NCBI RefSeq assembly: GCF_026745355.1
Contig: NC_079208.1
Span: 48,858,800-48,922,799 of the forward strand
Direction of reading: 5' to 3'
From: Beta vulgaris subsp. vulgaris
Taxonomy: Eukaryota; Streptophyta; Magnoliopsida; Caryophyllales; Amaranthaceae
Length of the DNA: 64,000 bases
Shown here: positions 43,401 through 55,664 of the stretch, in pieces
How the letters are laid out: the number at the start of each line of letters is the position of its first letter
How positions within the stretch are numbered: the stretch's first letter is position 1
The notes under the pieces: generated by a model
What the model saw: the letters and a program-made list of their open reading frames with translations, nothing else
Told to the model about the DNA's origin: nothing
The model's database searches: none
Translations under genes and position numbers: made by a program

Positions 43401-44264
43401 ACTATTGACCGTCCATATTTACTAAAAATCGCTCGTATTTTTTTCTTGAAATCCCCCCATACCTCCCCTTTCACCCCACTCTTACTCTCTCACCTCTCAT
43501 CCAACTTCACCCCACTCCATCTCTAACACCTCCACCACCAGTGTACCACCACCACCACTACCACCGGCAGACCACCTCCACCGACGAACAACCACTACCG
43601 GAGCCACGGTCGCACCCCACCACCACCGCAGACCACCACCACCGCATATCACCACCTAACTGTCATGGACAACCACCAACGGAATGTGGTTAGCCTTTTA
43701 AAAAAATTTCCACCACTAAGACACGATACCAAACTGTTTTTACGTTTACTTCATCGAGAAAACGAAACAAAATTCTGTAACCTATTCATTTCGTTTCCAT
43801 GGTAACAAAATGGATTTTTCGTTTCCTCCATGGAGGAAACAGAATTTTGTTTCGTTTCCTCGGTGGAGGAAATGAAAAAATAGTTCGTTTCTTCAGTGGA
43901 GGAAACGGAAAAAAAATTCGGTGGAGGAAACCAAGTAAAATTTTCCGGTGTGTTACATACTACCAACGGGGTGGTGGGTTTTTCCACCGAAAAATAACAA
44001 AAATTCATGCTTTTTCCGGCTTGTTGTGATGGTGGCGGTGGGGTGAGTCTCACGATGGTGTTGATGTGGCCTCTGTCCTGGTGGTTGACGTTGTGGTGGT
44101 GGTTCCGATGGTGGTGTTTACTATGGTGGTTGGGGTGAGGTGAGAGAAAGTGAGAATGAGAGTAGGAGAGAGAGTGTGAGAGTGAGTGAGTATACACAAG
44201 GGTAGTTTAGGAAAATCTTGAAAAAAATATGGGCTATTTTAAGTATATACGAACGGTAAATAGT
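43401..44264. mobile_element. TIR element with a purine minisatellite
   Basis: ACTATTGACCGTCCATATTT at the left and a right end whose complement reads ACTATTTACCGTTCGTATAT begin an inverted repeat of about 50 bp. Inside are a CCACCACC-rich stretch (about 43520-43680), an array on TTCGTTTCCTCNNTGGAGGAAA (about 43780-43930, each unit itself a small palindrome), and the complementary GGTGGTGG-rich stretch (about 44025-44140). Reading frames here are low-complexity and are not called as genes. Confidence 0.65.
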
Positions 44265-45465
44265 AGTTTCCTTCTTTTTCTTTGCTTTTTATTTACGAGA
44301 TTCTAGATTAGAATTTCTAAGGGAGGATTAGTATAAGTGGTTCACTAATATTTGTTAATTGATTAGTAATAGTTTTGGTGGTTTTAGTAGGTTGTAAGGA
44401 GTTTCCATTATATTGTGTCTATATTTGCGTTTAAACTATAGAAACTTTAAGACTCAAACTCACAACTTCACATTTGAAAGACACACTAACCAATTAATGT
44501 ACAATTTCATTTTCGTCTTTGTAGAGAAAAAAATATATTTAAAGAGACAATAATATTCTTTTTTTTTAGAAAAAAAGTGTATGATACACAACCTGGGAGT
44601 TTAATACCCTAATATCATATAACTTACAGTTGCAAACTACATTAATTCTGATTTAATAACCAAATTGCAACAGCACACTCGCATGAATCGATTGCATACA
44701 CTAAGAATCGTTGAAAGAATCATGCCGATTGACATATATATGAAGATTATTGTAAAACAAAGTAACAAGTTGTTCTCGGCTAGTGAGATGTATGAAAGGT
44801 TATACAGCCTCAAAAACGAATTACATGCAATAACCAATGGCATCTCTCGAACCAACAACTAGTTCTTCTCAAACAAGTCAAAATAAGATGAATAGTCTAC
44901 AATAATTCATCGTTATAAAAGTTAATAAGAAAATGTTAAAAGAAAATGGGGTGAAAGTGATATTAACAGATGATAAAGTCACATTTAGGAAAATCATTTT
45001 CAATTTATGAAGATTATTTACCCCTTTGGCCTTTACAAATCAGAGAAAAATGAAGATATTAATTTTACAAAATAATTTTCCTTCCAAACAAATACAACCT
45101 TGGATTCAAGTTAATAAGGTGCATTATTTATATTTGTCACAGATGACATATATATACAATTGTACCCAATAATTTTTTTTTTTTTGAAAATACCCAATAA
45201 TTTTTATGTATATGCTGTGGTCTAGTTTCTTTACTGAAATTTATTCGACCGAACAATTACAATTACGTTAAACTCAGTTTTTGGCAATGAAGAAAACAAA
45301 AATCAACTTAAAGTCCAACCCAAAATCAAATAATCTTAAAATTATAACTTGCTAAAGATATATATGAGACTATTTTTCTTGACAGGTTGGTAAAAATGTC
45401 ATTTTCGTATAATAAGTTGGCAAAAACTATTATTAGGATGAGACAGAAACAAAGGAAAACTTAAC
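44265..45465. other. Intergenic, nothing firm
   Basis: AT-rich. A small plus-strand frame at 44665-44862 has no family resemblance that I recognise. Confidence 0.45.
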
Positions 45466-45786
45466 ATGTTTATGATTCAAAGGATGGCCATAGTTTACGG
45501 CCTCAACACAGCTCATCTCCCAGATTCTCCTCCGCCAACAACCCAAAACTCGAAACACACCGCCAATTTCACAGTTTGCAAAGCCAGCAGAGACTTTGCC
45601 ACCCTTCCTAAACACCCAAAACCCTCCAAAACCTTCCCCATTTCTGTAACTTTTCCATCCTTTTCAACACTTTTGTCTTTTTTCCGTCTTTTCTTTGGTG
45701 TTACGTTTGCATGCGCTCTGCCTCATCTTCATGAAAGACAAAGGAAACAAAGAAAGAAGATGATGAAACAACATGCAAAACAATAA
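45466..45786 (+). CDS. Hypothetical small protein, doubtful
   Basis: A 106-codon frame. The inner Met at 45484 opens MAIVYGLNTAHLPDSPPPTT, followed by a Ser/Thr/Lys-rich stretch that resembles a plastid transit peptide, then a hydrophobic segment (STLLSFFRLFFGVTFACAL) and a basic tail. The richer base composition up to about 45650 hints at a real first exon. No mature domain follows and no downstream exon was found before the receptor kinase at 45917. It could be a stranded exon or chance. Confidence 0.22.
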   Translation: MFMIQRMAIVYGLNTAHLPDSPPPTTQNSKHTANFTVCKASRDFATLPKHPKPSKTFPISVTFPSFSTLLSFFRLFFGVTFACALPHLHERQRKQRKKMMKQHAKQ

Positions 45787-45916
45787 AAACTAGCCATAGA
45801 AACCAAGATTAGCCGTTCCCTTCTTCGATTTGTTCAACATTTAACGTAAAAATAAGGGTATTAGAAAACATCATTACCATCTATTTTCACATCAACATAA
45901 ATTCATAAAGTTGCTG

Positions 45917-48580
45917 ATGGGCGCGCATGCATCTGCTTCGCCTGTGCGCCCACCACCTTCAACCTCGTGTTTCCTCGTCTTCCTTATTATATCTCTTCTG
46001 GCAATAACACATATAGGAACACCTGTATCAGGTGTCACGGAGGCCGAGGCTCTGCTAAAGTTTAAGTCATCCCTTACAAATCAGGAGGCTATTCCTAATT
46101 GGGACCCTTCTACTACTCCGTGCTCAAATGGTGGTACCTCTAAATGGGTTGGTGTCATATGTGAATATGGAAAAGTCTGGGGTTTACAGCTACAAAATAT
46201 GGGTTTAGGAGGCACCCCTGATATAGATGCTCTCTATCAATTGTCCGAACTGAGGACCTTGAGCTTCAAGAACAACAAGCTTGAAGGCCCTATTCCAGAT
46301 CTTCATCGCCTACCAAAATTGAGATCGCTTTTTCTCACTAATAATAAATTTTCTGGTGAAATTCCTGAATATGTCTTTGCTGGAATGGATTCCTTGAGGA
46401 GAGTGGTCCTGACAAACAATGCCTTCACCGGCAAGATACCATCATCTCTCGCAACACTGCCCATCCTGGTTGAGCTGAAATTAGACCGCAACCAATTCCA
46501 AGGGAACATCCCGGACTTTCAACAAAAAAACTTGCCAAGCATCAATGTGGCGAACAATCAATTGGAGGGTCCTCTTCCGGCAAGACTCACAAAACTCGAT
46601 GCAAAGCTCTATTCAGGTAAAATACGCCGTATAAAATAATAAATAAATATCAATATGTTTGGTAGGCATTAATAAATAACATGTAACGTATTTTGTTTGT
46701 GTGTAATATAAGGTAGCTCTACTTCCGAGCATGTAATTTTCTTCATCAATTCAGGATAGGAAGCAATATATGGACATCGGAATAGGATTTTTCCTGCAAA
46801 ATTATATACTAACTCATTATTATTACATGCATTAATCACGACCAACTAAACCAATTGTTTGATGTTCAAAACCATGCTTAGAGAAAACTCTCTAAAGGTC
46901 CAACATGATTAATTTTCCTTAAAAAAAACTGCAGGAAATAAAGGACTGTGTGGAGCCCCCCTTGAGCCATGCGCTAGTGAGACAGCAGCCAGCGCTCCAA
47001 CTCCAATAACTAAACACAAGTCATCAAGTAAAACCGCCATTATTGTGGTAGACATACTGCTTGGACTAGTGATCTTGATAGTGGTAATCTTATTAGTCTG
47101 TCAAAAGAAACGCAGGGCCAAGTTCATGAAACAGAACACTTTAGCATCTCAAGATGGGAACCAATTTGTAGAGACATACGTGCCACCAAGCGAACAGCGC
47201 ACAATGACCACAAGAAAGCGGTCGGACCCAGAGAAGTTGGATTTTGTGAGAGATGACAGGAAAAATTTTGACCTCTCAGACCTGTTGACTGCATCGGCAG
47301 AGGTGTTGGAGAGCGGAAACTTCGAGTCTTCCTACAAGGTGGAGATAATTGCAGGTGAGCTACTGGTGGTGAAGAGATTTAGGCAGATGAGCAAAGTGGG
47401 AAGGGAGGACTTCCATGAGCATTCTAGGATAATGGGAAAGTTAAGACATCCCAATGTGCTAGCTTTAGTTGCTTATTACTACAGGAAAGAAGAGAAGCTT
47501 CTAATCTTTGACTTTGTTGACAACGGAAGTTTGGCTAGTCATCTTCATGGTAAGTAAGACATGATCTAAAATCAACAACAATCCCTCCATCTCATTTCAG
47601 TTGAAACATTTGGTTTTTCAGTCTCTCAGATAAATATTTCGTCACTAAAATCTCTAGCCACATACTAGTGATGAAAGAAAATATAAAAAGGTACTATTAC
47701 GGAAGTTTGGTCTAGCAAGATCTCATATGATAATATATTTTCTTATATATTAGTCTGTAAACATAGTGGAAACATATGGTCAAAGTTAATGAATTTTAAC
47801 CATTGAAAAGCAAATGTTGCAACTAATTTGTGATATGGAGGGAGTATAATCTGGCACATGCACAGGGAGAACATACAAAGAATATAGATGATGGTCTCCT
47901 ATTGAAGAGAGGAATAAGAAAAGTTCGAAACCGACGTTCTTACATTGGTTATGCTTAAACGTAATGTGGTGTGCTTTTGTTTTGTTTCAGGCAACCGCAG
48001 TCAGAAAGATAGAGGGTTTGATTGGCCAATGCGGTTAAAGATAATCAAAGGAGTAGCAAGGGGGTTAGCTTACCTTTACAGCGAGCTCCCAAGCTATATT
48101 GTGCCCCATGGCTATCTCAAATCATCAAATGTGCTTCTCAATGATTCATATGAACCTCTTCTCATGAACTATGCCCTCCAACCTTTAATCAACCCAGAGC
48201 ATGCTAAGCAGCTCATGGTTGCCTACAAGTCTCCTGAATATGCTCAACTAGGCCGTCTTACAAGGAAGACAGATGTTTGGAGCCTCGGGATTCTCATACT
48301 GGAAGTACTAACTGGGAAATTCCCAACCAACTTCCTTGCTGTTGGAACTGTCAAGGGTGAAAATCTAGTAGCCTGGGTACATGATATAGCAAGTGCAGAG
48401 GAGAAAGGAGAAGATGTTTTTGATAAAGAGATGGGAGGAACCCATCACAGCCAGGACGAAATAAAAAAACTTTTGAAGGTTGGTTTTAGTTGTTGCCATG
48501 AAAATTTAGACGTAAGATGGAGCATAAAAGAGGCTGTTGAGAAAATTGAAGAAATCAAAGAGACAAACAAGCTCAATTAA
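45917..48580 (+). CDS. LRR receptor-like pseudokinase, pollen receptor kinase type
   Basis: Membrane receptor of the PRK (LRR III) type. Three exons, 45917-46616, 46935-47549 and 47991-48580, join in frame to 634 codons. The first ATG is at 45917. Signal peptide at residues about 18-40, LRR N-cap with ALLKFKSSL, about five LRRs (LSFKNNKLEGPIPDL, LFLTNNKFSGEIP, VVLTNNAFTGKIP), NKGLCGAPL cap, and a transmembrane helix at residues about 268-288. Kinase domain: the Gly-rich loop is eroded (ESGNFESSYK), the lysine is kept (VVKRF), HRD is replaced by HGYLKSSN and DFG by MNYAL. It therefore lacks the catalytic and metal-binding Asp residues and should signal through partners. Many PRKs share such losses and act in pollen tubes. 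Expression cannot be judged here. Confidence 0.9.
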
Positions 48581-50104
48581 GAACTTCCTGAGGATATAAT
48601 TTAGCTATCACATAAATTAGAGGATTCAAACTTTGCACATCATTAAAGATTTTTAGGCATTTTCGTCAAAACTTAGACATTCTGTAAAACTTTGTTGTCT
48701 TTATACTCTCTTGCACTTGTTTGCTTCCTTTCTTTTCTCTTCAACTCATCTTTTTAATTCCACCAAGAATGTTTCGTCTTACAACCCTTTCCCTTTTTAC
48801 TTGGTATTTGCAACAGGTATTTCACTGGGCCTGTTGCAATAAGGGGGTTAAAAACGGCTTTTCTTCCACGAGTGATATTAATATAATCTTAATTAAGTTA
48901 CGACTTGATGTAGTATGAACTCGTTTCTTTACAAGTAGAGGTCTTATTACTAGTCAAAAATAACATTTAGATTATCTGCAACTGATACCACTTGTAAACT
49001 ATTAGTTATAGTTAGCTTGTAAAGCACAATTAGATAAGGAGACTCACTTTTCTGAGCTTGCCATGCAACCTTTACAGGGAAAAGTGTAAAATCACCCCAA
49101 GACTTGAATCAATGGTGCAATGTAGTGCTTATCTGAAATTGTAGCAAACTAGCCCCAAAACTTAGTTGAGCATAACCCCGATGGCCCGATCTTCAATTTC
49201 TGATCGAGTATCTGGCTATCTGCCAAAGAAATGATGTGGCATCAGTAACTAAACCAACTCTTCAATAACTATAAAAATTAGACTTTTCACTGCTATCCAA
49301 AATACACTGCTGATATTTCAAATGAAATAATATAGAGGCTGAAGAGGAAATAAAAAATGTAATAGATTCGGAAAGTTATTGCATTCAAATTTTACCAGTC
49401 TCATGTCATTTCTCCAGTACAAGTTTGGAAAGATAATGAAAATGAGGTTACGTACACAATCAATGCAAGTATTAGGGTTAACCGCCACTTAGACAATTAA
49501 CCCTACAAGTCACACTATTATAACATATAAAACCGACTATATCATACAAAAACTGACTATATTATACAAAAATTGATTATACAAAGGGTGATTATATTAT
49601 AAAAAAACAGACTATATCAAATAAAAAACTGACTATGTCGTACGATACCTAGTGCAAAATAACTTATTGTGTACCAGTTCCATTCAAGTTTTTTTCATTA
49701 ACCCTATTATCGTGTGCAGTAATCTTATCATGAAACCACTCATATTATGTGGGAATTGTTGCACAAAGATCAAGATATTCCAAGTACTATTTCAGCTTCA
49801 CAATAGTAGTGTCTTATTGTGTTTTTTGATGAAGGTTTTAAAAAAGATAGATCTCTAATAATGAAAATTCCCTCAGAAAGTCCTTCGATGAAGCATAGTG
49901 TAAGAACTTTAAATGGAAAAAAAATGGCAGAGAACCTGAACATCTAAACTAAGATTAAAAAAAATGCCTTTTGTAATCAAGATAAGCAATACCATCAAGG
50001 GACAATTAATCAATAAAAAGTCTTACATTTGAATATCTTTTATTTTTTATTCAGAAAAAATACTTAGAATAATCTTTCCCATATACTTCCTCCATTTCAT
50101 AATA
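48581..50104. other. Intergenic, with a short minisatellite
   Basis: About 49528-49645 repeats AAAACTGACTATATCATAC-like units of 18-20 bp about six times. Nothing else recognised. Confidence 0.5.
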
Positions 50105-50362
50105 CTCCCTCCGTCCTTTATTAGTTTACCCCTTTTGACTTTTCACATTTATCGATGTAAAACTTTGAGTAATAATATCTCTAATTATGTATTTGTAAAA
50201 ATTATAAAAATTTAACATTCTAAAACTACATATTGAGACGAATCAAACAAAATCACACATGATTATATTTTCCTTACATATAAAGTACAAATGACGGTCA
50301 AAGTAATAAAGATGAATAGTATTATAAGTCAAAGTGGGTAAACTAATAAATGACAGAGGTAG
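50105..50362. mobile_element. Stowaway-like MITE
   Basis: TA target duplication. CTCCCTCCGTCCTTTATTAG faces CTAATAAATGACAGAGGTAG, then internal words shared with 12266-12525. Confidence 0.85.
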
Positions 50363-51023
50363 TACTTGCTAGTTGCTACATAGAGAACATGGGGAGTTTT
50401 AAGAAAGGTAAAGAGAGAAAGTGGGGAACCAAATATATATTGAAGTTGCTATTTTTACTTTTGTGCTGCAAAATAATTCATCCAAAAAATACATAATAAA
50501 AAGAACAATAAATTATCAGGGAAATAGTATCATTGTTTTGTATTTGTACCTCTAAATATTTCTGCCTTCTTCTTCTTTTGCCTTTTTCTGTTAATTTTCC
50601 TCCCTTTTTTCATGGGATCTATAATTCATTACTGCATTTATACAATAGATATAAGATTATTTCCACTTTCAATGCATATCATGTAGTAGATTTTTTTTTA
50701 CTAAATTTCAGGTGTTTGGCTAAGAATAACCACAACATATATGGGTGGGAGAAAAAAATGCACAAGGAAAAAAAAAAAAAAAAAAAAAAAAAGAGGAAGC
50801 ACATTGTTCCAAGGAAAACAAAAAGGTGGCTAATCTTCTTACCATTTCTTCCTCAAAGGTATTGTAGAGAGAATAAAAAGACAAGCAGGAACAAGATATG
50901 GCCAAAGTTTGATCATATGTCTCCGTTCATGCATTTACATGTTTGACATTTATAAACACAATTTAAAATCACAGAAAGGATAAGAAAAAAAAAACAGGGA
51001 TAGAACATATTGCAATTTTTGCA
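50363..51023. other. Upstream of the USP kinase, with an A run
   Basis: A run of about 27 A at 50767-50793 is the only notable feature. Promoter elements were not recognised. Confidence 0.45.
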
Positions 51024-54000
51024 ATGTGGGCATCAAAAGGTTATGGAGGGAAGAAAGAACAGGACCATGGGCTGGTTGCAGTAGCAATAGACAAAGACAA
51101 AGGCAGCCAATATGCGATCAGGTGGGCCATTGACCACCTTCTCAGTAGAGGCCGCGCAATCGTCCTAATACACGTCACCAGTGGCTCCTCTTTTGCAGGT
51201 TCTAACGCAGCCAGTTTTTTTCAATTGTTTTTTTTTAAATTTCTTGGATTTCATTCCCAAATTGCTTCTATCATTATAAAATAAATTAAGATACTTTATC
51301 CATATAAAACTGTTGACATTGTAACATAGGTCAAATAACAGTAAGCGAAACCAAAAAAGAAAAAAGAAAAATAATTACTCCAACCAAAAAAAACAATATT
51401 GTGGGTCATTTTATATTGCAAATGGCAAACAATTTATGTCAGATGAAGCAAGTATTTGAAATAAAGAGTCACGCTATATTGTTATAAAAACAAGGAAATA
51501 AAATCCCCAAGTTGTAATGCTTTATAATTCTCATCTTTCACTTTTTCCCCAAATGACTTGGAGAGGTATTTATTTACTCCTTATTGTAATATATATAAAA
51601 TCATTGTCATGTATATCAAAATCAGCTATCTTTCAAGTAAAATGCACAATCTAAACTGTTGCAATAAAATTGGGACAGAGACAATAGTATACTTTTCATG
51701 AGCTTAATTAATAGTCATGAAATTCGTTAGTCCAAAACCAAATTATTAGACACTAAGACCAGACCGGCCAAAGTCAGTCTTGGACCACATCGGAACTTAA
51801 GTCTGTTCCAAACCCAGATCGAACCTGTTTGGACCAGTTTTCATCTGACATGCTTTCTCTAGGGCATTATGAAAGAGCACAAACTTTTTGTTCACTCTAT
51901 CAAGAAGTTAACGTCCATCAAGAAACCAGTTAAACGGATGACCCTTTTATTCCATAGAAGCTAGGTTTCTTCTCGTTGAAAAGATACGAATATGCATAAC
52001 AAGCTGCTTGAGGACATGAAAAAACTGATTGTAGGCTTACCTTTGGATTAGACGTACCATTCCAAGCAATTTCATAGGAATTCCTGCAAGACCTCCTTCA
52101 ACAGAAGGCAAAGGAATTAAAAAAATGAAGTGATGAACCACAAGAACACAAATGTTCAAATATTCCAGGACATAAATGTCAACAAAGACAGGCTAATAAA
52201 TCTAAGACATAATTACATAAACATACAGGATCATAAAGATATCACCACGATGCGATCAAAAGTTTAATTTGCTGGATTTAACATAAATGATTGCATATTT
52301 GAACTTAGACCTTTGCTTAGAAATAATTTATCTTACATGCTTGCAGCGGCAAGTTCTGCCATTGTATCAGCATCAGGTCCAGGCTCATCACCGAACTATC
52401 AACAAGTCGACAAGCAAACAAAGGAATTGTTCCTCACATTTCGCTGTTTTTGCACTCGCAAGGATGTATGTTTTTTAAGTTTTACTATTGTAGTGTTGCT
52501 TTCAACACTTTACTATACTAGCTAAAATTAACCAAACTCCACAAGATATGAAGTAATGAAGAACCTAGGTGACAAAGGAACATAATGATAAGCAAACATG
52601 TACTCCCTCTGCCTATGTTAAAAGATTATAAGCATACTGACAGTTGACATGAGCACAAGAGTTATTCATGAAGCAGAGGGAAAAAAATAGATATGGTCTC
52701 ATTCCTCAATTTGAAGTGTGTAAAGTAATTGGTACAGATTTAAAAAAGGAGCGAGTGTAAACTATTTAGGAACTGAGGGAAAACAAGACTCTTAGATATA
52801 GTTTTAAGAATCAAGATCTATAGCAAGAAATTGAGGACATATAAGCTGTCACAATAATATTACGATTTGCTTCAACTTTTTCTTGCTGTTATGTTGAAGT
52901 GCTTACTTAGCTAACTTGGTTTATGTTGTATTAGATACGCTGCATAGATGTCACACTAAAAGATAACGATGTAGGCAGAGCTTTAATAGAATACGCCAAC
53001 TACGCGGCAATTGAGAATTTGGTTCTTGGTGCCTCAAAAGGAGGATTTATGAGGTAATAGCTCCAGAAATTATTCATTGAGTAGTATCAATGACTTTTCT
53101 ATATATTTATCACGTACAATAACTGATCTGTGCATAGCACGTGAGCATGTAAGTCACAGAATTTTCAGTAGATAACAATCTATGAGAAACAACAACATTA
53201 TACAAATAAATTTTTTGAGACAGCATGTCGTAAACATAGTCCCTAAAGTATATAAAGTAAACTAGACAAGAACAGTAAGTCCTGATGATGTTCAATTTGC
53301 CCAGCAAATGATAGAAAGTTATTGGAAACTTTTAATTTAGCATCACAAACTGAAGCAAGCACTGCAGATAATATGAGGCACATGCTTTAAATCCAAGGAA
53401 AAAGAATTACTGATGAGGTCGTGACATCGCGTTTAAGGTAACGGTCGCCATATCACAGAATCTGATGGATCGTAGCAAGGGACTTCTAAGTAGTTCTAAC
53501 CTTAAATTTGCATTTTTCTAGTTTGAGGTATTATGTAAGCATGTTTGACCAACACAATAATATGATTGGATTATATTTGGTGAATGAATAATTACTTAAA
53601 ATATGGATTCCCCAGTCTATTATTGATATATACAGACCTACCTTATATACATTTTTCAATTTGAAAGCCAACATCACATTCTTGTTCCTTTCTTGGTTTG
53701 TTCATGCTTTTTATGTTGCAATGTGTGTTTTCCATCTCATTCTTCTTGGCTGAAACTGACAAGATGTCACGGGAAAAATAACTTTGTAATATGACGACTC
53801 ATTGTTGAGTAACAAACAACACTGTGAGGACATGATTCTTATCACGGCATTATGTAACGGCAATTTGCGGAACGATAAGTTCAAATTTTCATTACATAAC
53901 GGCCGCTACGTAATGCATTGACCTAGTTTAATTCTGTGTTTCCATCTAAAAGACAGTGATCTGTGAAGATCTATTTTATTTGTAAAACAGAAAATTCAAG

Positions 54001-55003
54001 CAAGCAGATGTACCAACTATTGTGTCAAGAGGAGCACCTGATTTCTGCAATATTTTTGTAATCTCGAAGACTAAGATGTCAAATGTACGCAATGCTTCAC
54101 GACCAGTTCCACATACATCACCTCTTCAGAACTACTTAGAAAGCGTAGTCAAAGACAAATCGAGTCCTTCCACGCCTGTTTCGACACCTCCAAAGCGTAG
54201 TCTGAGCATTAAAGGTTTCTTTCATTTTCTCTGCACTACTATATTACTTGCGTTGGTTCTTCTCCAAATGATGAATCTGGATTCTGCGCAAGCAGGGGAA
54301 AGGCCATCTTACAGCGGGTGCACGCCACCAAGAGATGACAGGGAGTTAGTCAGGTACATACTACATACTATTCCACTAGAAGGGCAAGCTCATTCTATGA
54401 TTATCATACTGTCAATCATCCCTCCTGGATACAACTATGAAAGAAGCTTATAATTAATGACATACGACGGTAATCACTAAACATGCTTAACCGTTTCCAG
54501 ATCAAAATAAATCATAAGATAATGAGATCAATGTAATATGAGTTAAGCCTTACTTCCATATCTAGTATTCTCATGCATTAAATGTTAACAATTATCATGA
54601 TGATATGCACTCATGTTATCAAATGTTCTATCAGGCCAGATAGAATACATGAAAGGCTGATGATGAGTGACTTTCCGGAAAGTGATACAGATATATCCTT
54701 CGTGAGCTCAGATAGAACAAGTGTTGACCGCCTTTCCGTGCATTATGACTACATGGATTCAGCACGCACCCCAAGAATGTCTACCAGTTCAGACCATAGT
54801 TTTGGGTCAGTTCGCTTCGGACAAAGGATGAATGATATGAGCCCAAGGCCTGATTTTTCATTTATGTCGCAAGAAAGTGGAATGACTTCATCTTCTTCAC
54901 TGCCTAGCGTAAGCACATTAAAACTTAATGAGGATATCAATGGACAATATCTCCAACTTAATGCAGTAAACCATGAAGTAATGTCACATATCGTCAAATA
55001 GTA

Positions 55004-55054
<51 letters not shown>

Positions 55055-55080
55055 TATATATATATTATATATATTATATA

Positions 55081-55128
<48 letters not shown>

Positions 55129-55567
55129 TTATATATATGTAGAATTGAGTTCATATGAGAATGCATACTTACATGAGAAATGAGAATGAATTTTACACGC
55201 TATAACTCTTATGAATAGGTGATGTAACTCTAATGAAAAAGTGATGTAACTCCAAGAAAAAAAAAAATATTAGAAAAAAAAATTCAAATTTTTTTTTTTT
55301 GGGGCGAGATCACATGAGAATGCTCCTTACATGAGAAATGAGAATAAATCTCAACCACACGATTGGATTAGAGTTACAACACTTGTTCATTAGAGTTATA
55401 CCTCCCTAAAAAATTTTGAGCCCAAAAAAAAAAAATTTTTTTGAACTTTTTTTTTTCTTATATTCATTTTTTGGAGTTACATCACATCACTTATTCATAA
55501 GAGTTATATCGAATAAACTTCATTCTCATTTCTCACATAAGTATGCATTCTCATAGGAACTCATTTC

Positions 55568-55664
<97 letters not shown>

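Noticed and set aside
43751..44197. 148-codon His/Ser-rich minus-strand frame
   Set aside because: Lies wholly within the minisatellite and GGTGG tract of a TIR element. No domain.
51024..51284. Stand-alone 86-residue stress protein
   Set aside because: Reading past 51198 runs into intron. Splicing at the GT there joins the remaining exons in frame as one kinase gene.
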